The notes under the pieces were generated by a model, which made no database searches, was not told where the DNA came from, and worked only from the letters and a program-made list of their open reading frames with translations. From Holacanthus passer (lineage: Eukaryota; Chordata; Actinopteri; Pomacanthidae), in NCBI GenBank assembly GCA_025331565.1, contig JAFREQ010000030.1:1-64000 (forward strand): 64,000 bases of DNA, in the 5' to 3' direction. Every line of letters starts with the position of its first letter. Position 1 is the first letter of the stretch. The translations under genes were made by a program, and so were the position numbers. This document shows positions 35,193 through 45,557 of this stretch, piece after piece.

Positions 35193-37910
35193 CCAGAAAA
35201 GAATTGTCCCACTTAAGCTATATCATGCAGTGGAAATGAGGCCAAAACAGAAAACCAGTGCCACCAATGCAGTTGGGTTTTGTAATTTGTGGTCATGTTC
35301 TGTCAGTTGCCATTGTGTTTTTTGTTTTCCACTTCAGGGCCACTGTATAAAACTTATAAAACAGTACTCCAGCAATTTAGCATTGTACTTCCCAGATTAA
35401 AGTGGCACAGATTAAACTAAGAAAATTGAAGCAGCAGAGGATGAGATATCCTGACTTTTAAGGCGCACTCAGACAGAAAGCGAAGTGAGTTGTAGTGAGT
35501 TGTGGAGGTGGCGAGACTGTGTGCAAAGTGCTTCTAAGATGTGCAGATACTGTAGGAAATAGCTGAAAGAAGAGGAACTTCAGAGTGAGAGTCAAAGACT
35601 ATGCTGAACACTAACACACAGACAACACTGAATCCTCCACTTCCCATAATGCAACCATGCATTTTGTCAGACTCAATCACCCTTCAAATAAAATTGTAGT
35701 AAAGTAAAGTAAATGATTTTCTCTGGTGCAAATAAAGCTCACGAATTCACAAGTGAGAAAGAGAAGGCAAGAGGGTAAGACGTAGAGGGAGACATTAACA
35801 CATAGCTTGAAGGTTTAAGATAGACCCTAAAGACTTGAGAGGGTCACCTAAATATAACAGTTGCTCCCTCAGACACACTAAGGACTGTGTGTGTGTGTGT
35901 GTGTGTTTGTCTTGGGCTGTAGCTTGAGAAGACCACAACACACGCGCCCTGCACACTGCCGACATGCAAACAGGCCACACTGCAGAAACCCAACCCACTG
36001 CAGAAACACCCAAAACCCCTTGGCAACCCAACCTGGCAACAGCTCGGCTCGCCTTGGCATCCTCGCTAATTCGGGACACACTTATCCCTCTGCACAAGGG
36101 TCTTAATGTTAACCTTTCAGTGCGAGAGTGTGTGAGCTATGGAAACAGTTTGTGCTGCAGTATGCGAGAGGCACAGCTGAGCGGTCAGCTGGAGTCGAGG
36201 GAATGGCTGAGCTCAGGGAAAATACATGCGTGCTTTCACCCACATATACCACCACTGGCATTTTATAATGCACCGGCCAGGGTGGGGTCAGTAGTTTTAA
36301 GTGGCACAATATTTTAGATCGTAAGTACTGTATGTCTGGTTGGTTGTCTATGACACTTGAAGCTGTCTACACAAACACAAACACAAAACTGTTAAAAATG
36401 CAGATTCCTTTTGTGTATACTAGAATGACAACTGTAATAATGGTTCTGTCAGAGGAGAGAAATGTTTTATTAAATGGCTTTGAAAGAGAAAGAGTTTGAA
36501 AGAGGCGGGCATTAGGTAACAAGAAAGGATGTGCAGAAAGATGCATTATGGGAAATGCAGGATCTAGTATTTTTGGAGCTTGACTCATATCTGGAGAAAA
36601 GAAGTGAGAATACGCTGCCTCTTCTGCTTCAATCTTAACTGTTCCTTTTTATAAGTCTCTTGAAAGTCGCCTAACTTTATGGAAGTGCAATGCTAAATCA
36701 CTGAATTGCCTTTTTGACATAGTTTCAGTTTCCACAAAAAAAGAAAAAAAGGTTCATTAAAAGTGCACACATAGTAATTAAAATGACATAAACTAATAAT
36801 TTAAAAAATGCTTTAATGTGGCCTCGAAATTTAAAATGAATTCATATGAATAATTACTGTATATTGATTTTAAAATGATTTGAAATTAATCATTCATTTA
36901 AAAAAAAACAACCCTCAAATGAATGATTTTAAAACTTGTATTGTTTCTGACAGTTGAAGTTTTAACTGATACCATGTTTATTTTGTTATCACACATGAGT
37001 TTTCACACATAGTATATCAACTGGTTGCTTGAAAGCTGGGCCAGGCTGGGATAGAAATGAAATTGATTTCAGTTAAAGGTTTACAACCCTGAAGGATGTT
37101 ACTGCCATAAAATAACAATTACAAGTTGTTTTTTTTCATGTGGACTTCATTTTAAAGACCTTCTTTAAAAAAATGACCAAGCTCGGAACAGCACAGAGAA
37201 GACTGAAGTTATATTATTGTGAAAATAAGCAGGATTTCCATTTCCATTTATTTGATTAGTAAATCTCTGGAAGAACTTTATTTTTTTTAAAACACTTCAT
37301 GCTTGTGCGTTATTATTAGGATACTGTATATTCCTGTGTATTGAATCTTATATTTTAAAGTGACCTGCAAAGGAGTAAATGAAGGATAAATGAAGTTTTG
37401 AGCACTATGAAAATATATCTGTCAAACAAAACAAAGTATTGAATTATTTAAGCACAGGGCAGACACTATATTATGATTAACATCAGATATGTCAGTGTAT
37501 CAAGGTATAAGGTTGGATAGACTGCCCCTTTGTGGCAGCAGTGTGAACACTTGATGATTGAACTTGTGCAGCAAGTTTACCAGCTATAAAGTTTTGTTGT
37601 TGTTTTGTTTTGTTTTTTGTACCCCTCAGTCAGTTTTGCATTAAATCCTTAAATCACATACTTTTCCTCTTATACAGATTTAGGGCAGGGACATAAACAA
37701 GTCAGTCATACAAAGTTTTCACAAGACAGGAAACTAATCTGTCGTAACAGATGAGAGAAATGTGAGAGTTTAAGGTTGATGAAACACTGGTGATCTAAAT
37801 GCGGAAGTGAGAGGGGTCAACATCTGCATGCCACACTGGCATATGTAGTGGGTGTAATATTTGCAATTTTAGACACATTTCTTGTGCAGTTTCTGTTTCT
37901 TTGCAATGGA
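35193..37910. other. Intergenic region and 5' flank of the CD300-like gene
   Basis: No gene is supported. A (TG)n tract lies at about 35888-35908, and a 12-bp-stem hairpin (ATTAATCATTCATTT / AAATGAATGATT) at 36885-36928. A GGAAGT ETS-type core at 37803, about 100 bases before the start codon, could be a myeloid PU.1-type site. A six-base match alone is weak evidence. Confidence 0.4.
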
Positions 37911-40519
37911 ATGAGGATGTGGAGCCTTCAAGATCTGCTCTTCACCCTGTGCGGTAAGTTGCATAGATTATAGCTGCTTGCATTAATGTCTACATAAGAT
38001 TAAAAAAATGATATGATATCATACACATCACTACAGATTCAAATGTACACACTGGATCTGTTAGTGATAAATTTATATGAAGCTGCAAAGAACCTAAAAT
38101 TTAAAAAAATTAACATGAAAAGTTGTAATGGCAGCCCATTTCCAGATAAGATAAGATAAACCTTTATTCGTCCCACAGTGGGGAAATTTACACTGTACAG
38201 CAGCAAAGAGATAGACAGTTAAATAGTAAAAAAAAAAAAAAAAAAAAAAGTATACACAAGTTGAAAAGGTATTTACAATTTTAACAATTTAAACAAAATT
38301 ACCAAATTTACAACATGAATTATTGCTACAATTATTGCTAGTGTACTGGAATGAAACTGATATTACATATCAAATATGAATAATGCACCTGAATTAAATA
38401 GAATGTTTAATTTGTTGTTTGTTTGTTTTGATCCATTTCATGTTGTCTTCTCCTTGCAGCTGCCCTGAGCTGTGTGACCAGTGCAGCAGGGTTGATCCAT
38501 GCGTCTGGATACGAAGGGAGACAAGTTAATATTTCCTGTCCCTATGGAGAGGGATATGAGTCTTATGAGAAGTACCTGTGCAGGAACAACTGTGGCTACG
38601 ATGATGATGTGCTTATTAGAACCACAGGAGCAAAGAAGAACAAATACTCCATCCATGATGACAGAGAAAAACGCACCTTCACAGCCACCATCTCTGATCT
38701 GAGTCACACAGATGCTGGGACATACTGGTGTGGGGTGACCAGGACTGGAAAGGATATCTACACTGAAGTAAAGCTAGAAGTAGAGAAAGGTGAGTAAATA
38801 AAGATATAAACCCCAGTGCTGAATTTCCAAGTAAAATTATACTTAACTATAATTAGACTTATCCAAGATCTTGTTGTTTATTCACTACATGTTGTCTCTA
38901 TAATTTATTATACAACATGGAATGTGGAATATAACTATATGTACTATAAGTACATTTACTCAAGTACTGCACATAAGCACAGTTTTGTAGTACTCATTCT
39001 TTACTTGAATATTTCCCTTTTCGGCTACTTTATACTTTATACAAAACACATGATCACCCTTTAAAATTTGATGCAATGTTTTAGATTAAAATGCCAAACA
39101 GTAGGTAAAATAGTAAATAAGTGAATAAATAAATAGATAGACCCACATTGACCAAATATTATGCTGGTTACATGTAAATGCGTCAGTAACAATAATCCAG
39201 TAGTGATACGACACTGAGGAAATTGTTCTGCCTGCATAACACTTTTTCACTATGTTTAGCTAACAACACTTCTGTATTTTCATTCCTTTTTTTAATTTTA
39301 GATATTATATTTTTAAATCCAATATTTTCACATTGTGATATTGCTTCTTTTAGCCAAGTAAAGAATTTGAATACTTCCGTGTTTGTGACAGTCTCTGATC
39401 ATTTTATTGGCAGACACCTGCTGTGAGCAATCCACCAAAGTTCAAAGTTATGAAGACGGTTCAGTGTCCATCAAGTGTCCATATAAGCCCAAGGACCAGA
39501 ACAGCCTGAAGTACATCTGTAGAGGAAACCGATCCTCCACATGTCTGCAGCAGGCTGTAATCACCTCTGGCAGCCAACACAAGGGACGCTTCAGTCTAAC
39601 TGATGACAAGAGGTCGAGTCAGTTCACAGTGAACGTTACCAGTTTGACCCAGAGGGATTCTGGGTTGTACCTTTGTGGTGTCCAGCACACGGGCCTGGAC
39701 GCTTTCTCTGCTGTTGAACTGGAGGTCAAAGGTGAGATATTGATATAAATAGATATTGATATAGATGATGATATAGATAGTGTTATTAGATTATTTTCTT
39801 CCTTCTTCCGTTTGACAGAGTGGTGCTGTGTGAAGTCAAACAAACTGAGCGGCATTCTGGGACGTCCAGTAACTATACAGTGTGGCTATCCACCACAACA
39901 CAGGCATAACAGAAAGTTCCTCTGTAAAGGAGATAGACGCAAAAACTGTACAGATGTGTCGACGAGTCGAAGCAGGTTCACGCTGCAAGATGGCGTCTCT
40001 TCCAGCTCTTTCTCGGTGAAGATCACAGGGCTGAAAGCAGGGGATGCTGGAACATACTGGTGTGGTTCAGACTCCCACTGGAGTGCTGCTAACTACACCA
40101 AGATTCATCTGTCAGTAGGTAAGACTAGGAAGAGAGCAACAGATGGAGAATACAGCTGAATATATGAAAGTAGCTTTAAATTATATCCAGGTTTGCTGGA
40201 TATAAACTTTGAGTCCTGCAGATCATAACACCATGAAATAATGGATTTAATCCCTCGTCCTTCCTTTTGGACTTTATATTTGTTCAAGGAAGGAGTACAT
40301 AGTGTTTTTAAAAGTTACTTGATGACTATCATTCAATCAAAACACTGAAAGCGTGCTTTGTAGAGTGCTTGGTTTGCGCCTGTAATACATTCATCACCAC
40401 AGTTTAGTGCAATAACATTATCTCTGACAGTTTCTCCACAGCAGACCAGCACAGTCATCCATCCCAACACTGTGGAGGAACCTGTCACATCACAGCCAAC
40501 ACATATCCCTGGCAAGGGT

Positions 40520-40565
<46 letters not shown>

Positions 40566-40937
40566 ATGGTGAACGAACAGTTGTGTAAAAATACACACTG
40601 ACTATTCTAGAAAATGAAACAAACACATGAAATGTTGTGAGGCCACAGTGTTAGTATCTGGTGCTAATTCTGCTCTAATGTCTTTGAAACTGTGATATGA
40701 GAGCTAATGTGCTGCTGATGTGTGTTTTCAGGAAGCATATACATTTTTATGCTGTTCTGTTGGGGTTTTTTTTTCAAACACAGCCCTCTTTCACCCTGTG
40801 GTTTTCATTGTGCCTGCTGTCCTGCTCGTGCTGGTGTGCGCCCTGGTCGTAGTTTATAAATGCAAATATCACAAAGTGCGAGGTATGTTTCACAGTACAA
40901 ATGCATGCACAGGACCATGCACACATACAGTACACAC

Positions 40938-40974
<37 letters not shown>

Positions 40975-41510
40975 GACACACACAAACAAACTGTGTAACT
41001 GTTTCTTATGCTGTGTGTTTCGAGGGGCTGAAGTCAACGCAAACAAAAACAAAACCAAGGCGGCAGAAACAGAGGAAGTGATGTGGGCTGCAGATGTAAG
41101 TTAAAGTTCACACATTACTCGTGGACACAAGAGGCTGCAATGTTCATGAGTCTTCACATTATAAACATGTGGGACAGAATCACTTACAGATGATTGTATT
41201 ATTAACGGGGCTGAATATGTTAAGTTTGTTCTTAGGGTGGCATGGGTGGCAAATGGCTAACTGACTGATTATTAGACCATTTTTAGGTTCTGTTAAATGT
41301 ACCTTTAAATTATTAGTGTCTTTTGTTGATTTTTTTTTCTAGATTTATGAAAATCAAGATGTAGTAGTGCACTCAAAGAAGATGACCTCCAAACCTCAGA
41401 GCACCCATGATCACTATGATGATGAAGCCCAAGACGACTCTGTGTACCAAAACGTCACCACAGCAGATAATATCTACTGTAATCAAACTGAAGCTAAAGC
41501 CAGAAGATAA
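37911..41510 (+). CDS. CD300/pIgR-like receptor: three Ig-V domains, one TM span, ITIM-like tail
   Basis: Exons: 37911-37953, 38460-38789, 39414-39731, 39819-40118, 40431-40517, 40784-40882, 41025-41095, 41343-41510, giving 471 aa. The first six junctions are phase 1, as in Ig-receptor genes. A signal peptide (1 to about 22) is followed by Ig1 (23-124), Ig2 (125-230), Ig3 (231-330), a Pro/Thr-rich stalk (331-359), a transmembrane helix (within 360-392) and a tail. Each Ig has the family's extra cysteine pair (KYLCRNNC, KYICRGN..C, KFLCKGD..C) and a GxYxCG strand-F motif. The tail has Tyr 418, 441, 451 and 461. S449-x-Y451-x-x-V454 fits an ITIM, and Tyr 418 and 461 have YxN (Grb2-type) contexts. 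The product is probably an inhibitory or lipid/Ig-binding leukocyte receptor. pIgR-like and CMRF35-like names are equally possible, so I give no symbol. A poly(A) signal AATAAA is at 41791. Confidence 0.88.
38141..38250 (-). repeat. LINE-type 3' tail (reverse) with poly(A)
   Basis: AGATAAGATAAACCTTTATTCGTCCCACAGTGGGGAAATTTAC is followed by an A-run at about 38230-38249. It lies in intron 1 of the CD300-like gene. Confidence 0.65.
38935..39065. repeat. Fragment of the AAGTACATTTACTCAAGTACTG repeat family
   Basis: It matches 41885-42060 and the end of the element at 44319-45014. It is intron 2 of the CD300-like gene. Confidence 0.6.
40521..40562. repeat. (TG)21 tract at the stalk-exon donor of the CD300-like gene
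   Basis: The tract starts three bases after the donor of exon 5 (exon end 40517) and is uninterrupted. Confidence 0.95.
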
Positions 41511-41884
41511 ACAGCAGGCACAGCTGTCATCAAACTTTGCATTTTCATGTCACACTTTGTCTCCATATTATCCAGTTTGTTTTCTCTCGATCAACAGCTG
41601 ACAAATACATATTCATATACCACTGTGGTCCAACCTTCTCACCGTGTGACTGACACAGTAATATGATGGTTTGCACAGATTTGCTTTTACCTTTACACTC
41701 ATTATAGTTGCTTATTGCTAATTTAACAAACTTTTACCATTTCAGTTAAATATATCATGTACTGCACTATAAACCTTTACCAAGTGAACAAATAAAAAAA
41801 CTAAGAAAAGCCTTTACAGACCATCATCTTTATTGAAACAACATGACATGACAAAAAACAATATCACCACACATTGTCAGACAT

Positions 41885-42060
41885 TTGATTAACTGAAATA
41901 AAGTGGTGTAAAGTGACTAAATACACTTACTCAAGTACTGTACCTAAGTACAATTTTGATGTACTTGTACGCGAGTATTTCCATTCTATGCTACATCACT
42001 CTTGACCCATCCAGAATCAGTTCAGCTGTATTTACTGCTGCACATCACTGTATGTATTTG
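41885..42060. repeat. Fragment of the AAGTACATTTACTCAAGTACTG repeat family
   Basis: CACTTACTCAAGTACTGTACCTAAGTACAATTTTGA is a common fish transposon-derived string. It lies between the CD300-like gene and tekt4. Confidence 0.6.
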
Positions 42061-42415
42061 TACAATTTAACCACATCTGCAGGTTTGAGGTTTGAGTTTG
42101 AATGTTGGATGCCAAGTGGGATAATGCAGCACGACACAGACAGATACTATGTGCTCTATTGATTCAACCTTAATCATGAGTGGATCATTTTCCTGTAAGT
42201 CTACAATAGGACATGACAGAGACATGGCAGGCATACAGACACACAGTGTACAGGCTGGAGGGGAAAATGTTTGAAAGAACAGTTTGTGTCTCTTCTTATT
42301 TTGTGTAAATCTCATCTCAGTTTGATGTTTTTATCATTATTGTGGCACTTACATGTAATGACTGTCTTGGATCCCCATCAGCTCATATGACCCTCCCTCA
42401 CCTGGTCCTGTGTGT

Positions 42416-42440
42416 GTATCCAGGTAACACCAAACAAACA
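42416..42440 (+). promoter_or_regulatory. tekt4: Candidate RFX X-box plus FOXJ1 site upstream of tekt4
   Basis: GTATCC-A-GGTAAC (42416-42428) fits the X-box pattern GTNRCC(N)RGYAAC with one mismatch in the first half and a perfect second half. CAAACAAACA (42431-42440) reads TGTTTGTTTG on the other strand, a FOXJ1-type forkhead core. Both lie 83-107 bases before the tekt4 ATG. RFX and FOXJ1 jointly drive motile-cilium genes, which fits a tektin. Confidence 0.5.
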
Positions 42441-42522
42441 CAGCTGCAGGACTGTGGACACTCAGCACCACTGCTCATCTACACCTGCTGTATTTATCCT
42501 CGTGCCTGTAGTTTAATAGAAG

Positions 42523-43638
42523 ATGATGAGCTCAGAGGTGTTAGTGTCCAGGCCCCACTATGACAGCAGAGCTGTGGCTCAGGGGCTCCCGGGGGAGCAG
42601 CCCTCCGTGCAGCCGGAGGCCCCGCAGCCGTCCTCGGGCTCGGCCACCGCCGGGTACCGCTCCGCCAAATACACCCCGGCCGAGTGGTTCTCCAACTACC
42701 AGGGCCTCCTGCAGCAGGCCGGGGCCCACCGCCAGGCGGCCCGCGGCGTCCAGCGGGAGACCCGGGCCCTGTGCCGGGACGCCGAGGAGGACACCCTGGA
42801 CACCCAGGCCGACGGGAGCCGGCTGCTGGGACAGAGGCTGCAGGAGATCCACGGCTGGAGGTCCGAGCTGCAGCGGCACGTGGAGCAGCTGCAGGCCGAC
42901 ACCGAGGCGCTGCAGGCGCTGAGGGGCAGGCTGGAGAGGGCGCTGGACGCCACCGAGCCTCCGTACATGATCAACACCGACAACCTGAGCTGCAGGGCCC
43001 GAAGACCTGGACCAGACCTGGTCCGGGACCCGGTGGAGGAGGAGCTGCTGAAGGTGAAGCTCGAGCCCTGTGCACTGATAATAGAGATATTAGAGCAGTT
43101 AGTTTGCAATATTAGTTGAGAGTGTGAAAAACACTGGTTGCTGGGATACTTTGGGAATGGACACATCAACACACACATTAACTGACTATATAGATTTGGC
43201 TTTTTAGCTGTTGTCATTTGATGACGTCACCTTGACTCCAGAGTGAGTGGAGAATTTTTTACTTGTTTTGCAGGTCAAATGATTTATCAGTTAATTTAAA
43301 TTGTAGATATATAATGAAAATAGTCATTAGTTGCTGCCCTATGAGACACCATCTCAGTTATGTGCTCACAGTAATACTCTCAGGATCAGGTGTCTCGTAG
43401 TGTTTTCAGTGTAACAGCAGCAGCTCAGTGTGACACATCATGTACTAACATGAAGTGTGCCTGTGTGTTTTGCAGGAAGTGGACTTGATCAGGAGCGTCC
43501 AGGCTCTTCTGAAGAGGACGACAGCTCAGGTTGTCAGTCAGATCAAGTGAGTGTCAAACCCCGTTTCCTGGAAGTTGAACTGTCTGACACGAAAAACCAC
43601 TTCTACAACATCCTCTTTAGTTTGAAGTTCTTACTTTG

Positions 43639-43695
<57 letters not shown>

Positions 43696-43845
43696 TGTCA
43701 GGGCGAACAGAGAGGCCAAGCAGACGCTGGAGTTGGACTGGTCTGATAAGTACCTGGCCTACAACTTTGACGAGCACAGTGGAAGATACAGCAACATGAG
43801 CCCAGATACACAGCACCACCCGAGCTCAGCCACCATGCAGGACCA

Positions 43846-43926
<81 letters not shown>

Positions 43927-45229
43927 CGTGTAACTCAATAACTTGTACAACTTACCCTCTGGTCTCCTGCAGGGTGTGTAACTGCACATCTTGGACAAAG
44001 TTTACACAGGACAACCTGTCCAAGGCCCTGCAGGAAGAGCAGAACACGCACAGTCTCAGGTCAGTGTGTCTAAGCTGCCACAGAACCAGGTTTCGCTCTT
44101 GGTGATGGAATGTGACAATGTGATGTATTATATGAAGTTTTCAGCAAACATAGTGAGACTGTGTGTGTGTCAGAGTGCTGGTGCAGCGAGTGCTGCAGGA
44201 CACCACTGAGGACCTGAGAGACCAGTGCTCCAGAGTGGAGCGAGCCTTCAGCCAGCGCTGTGTGGAGCTGACAGAGGCCAAGACCCAGCTGGAGATGAAG
44301 CACACACAGGTAGACAGACAGTGGTGGAGGAAGTATTCATAGCCTTTACTTAAGTAAAAGTACAAATATCAAACTGTGAAAATACTTTGGTACAAGTAAA
44401 AGTCCTGCATTGGGAAAAAAACGTCAATGCAGAAAATATTGTTATATCGTCAGGTTATCATGACTGATGCATGAATGTCCAAGCCGCATTTGACTGTTGT
44501 AGTTAGGTGGAGCTGATTTTTACATATTTCATAAAAGAAAATCTCCAGATTATGTTCTTGAGTCATCAGTTCGATTGATTGTTTGGTTTGTGAAATTTTG
44601 GATTGTCAAAAATAAAATAAATCAGATGGATAAAAATTATTAATATAAACACAGGGAAAAGTGGTAAATCCTCACATTTGAGTTTTTACATGAAAGAAGA
44701 CTTCAACCATTCTCAATTTCTGTAACTCAACTTTTACTTATTATTAGATGAAGTGCTTCAATTTATAAAAGAAACTCATCATATTCTGAAACTCTTCATG
44801 TGTTTTGTATGTGAAAATCTTAATTTGGAAAGTAACTAGTAACTAAAGCTGTTAAATAATTCTAGTGTAGTAAAAAGTACAGTATTTCCTTCTGAAAGGT
44901 AGTGGAGTAAAAGATAAGATATACCTTTATACCTAAAAGTAGAAAGTAACATGAAAAGTTAAGTAAGTAAAGTAGAAGACTTGAATAAATCTACTTAGTT
45001 ACATTCTCCCACTGCAGACAGAGCGGCTGATTGATTGATTATCTATTGTTTGATCGTGTGTGTAGATCTTGGAGCAGATCGGGGCCCAGGAGAGGAACAT
45101 TGTGGCTCTGCAGCAGGCCATCCACAACAAAGAGGCTCCTCTGAGAGTAGCTCAGTCCAGGCTTTACCTCCGCTCCCTCAGACCCAACATGGAGCTCTGC
45201 AGAGATCAACCCCAGCTCAGGTACACACA

Positions 45230-45263
<34 letters not shown>

Positions 45264-45557
45264 TATGCACACCTTGTCTCATCTTATTCTTTTGCTCTTC
45301 CTCCTTTCTCGCTCTTCATCTTGTTGGCTTCCTGTGTGTGTAGTTTGGAAGCGGAGGTGAGGCAGATCGATGCCACTGTGGCGTCTCTGCACCAGCAGCT
45401 GAGTGAGGCCAGAGGCTCCCTGTCCCAGCTGGAGGAGTCACGCATTACCCTTGAGAAGGACATAAACTGTAAAACCCACTCACTGTTCATCGAGAGAGAC
45501 AAGTGCATGACTCACCGCAAACGATACCCAACAATCTCCACACTGTCAGGATACTGA
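42523..45557 (+). CDS. tekt4: Tektin-4
   Basis: Exons: 42523-43053, 43476-43546, 43702-43845, 43973-44059, 44174-44309, 45066-45220, 45344-45557, phase-consistent, give 445 aa (human about 435). Almost the whole protein is coiled coil. The tektin signature RPNMELCRD is at 362-370. Blocks specific to TEKT4 are FRxxKY/EWF-like near the N-terminus (YRSAKYTPAEWF), LERALDATEPP, TDNL, LIRSVQALLKRT, KEAPLRVAQSRLYLRS and the C-terminus RKRYPTISTLSGY. Tektins form filaments inside axonemal doublet microtubules. TEKT4 is needed for normal sperm-tail beating in mammals. Exon 1 is very GC-rich while the rest is not. Exon 3 is flanked by two long TG tracts. ATG 42523 and the next codon ATG are both possible starts. 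A poly(A) signal AATAAA is at 46399. Confidence 0.95.
43642..43694. repeat. (TG)n tract before tekt4 exon 3
   Basis: It is 53 bases of pure TG, ending seven bases before exon 3 (43702), and occupies the place where the polypyrimidine tract should be. Confidence 0.97.
43850..43930. repeat. (TG)n(CG)n tract after tekt4 exon 3
   Basis: It begins within the donor sequence (exon end 43845, GTGAG then TG). About 69 bases of TG pass into about 12 bases of CG, which can adopt Z-DNA. Confidence 0.97.
44319..45014. mobile_element. hAT-type MITE in tekt4 intron 5
   Basis: It begins CAGTGGTGGAGGAAGTATTCA and ends TTACATTCTCCCACTG, so the tips CAGTGG and CCACTG are inverted. The flanking octamers TAGACAGA (44311-44318) and CAGACAGA (45015-45022) match at seven of eight bases, consistent with an 8-bp hAT target-site duplication. 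The inside carries the widespread fish string CTTTACTTAAGTAAAAGTAC. There is no coding capacity. Confidence 0.75.

Noticed and set aside
42541..43217. Several 100-170-codon frames on both strands across tekt4 exon 1
   Set aside because: The exon is very GC-rich and so poor in stops. Only the + frame starting at 42523 gives tektin sequence and splices correctly.
43854..44000. Val/Cys and Thr/His repeat frames
   Set aside because: They are translations of the (TG)n/(CA)n tracts here and at many other places in the window.
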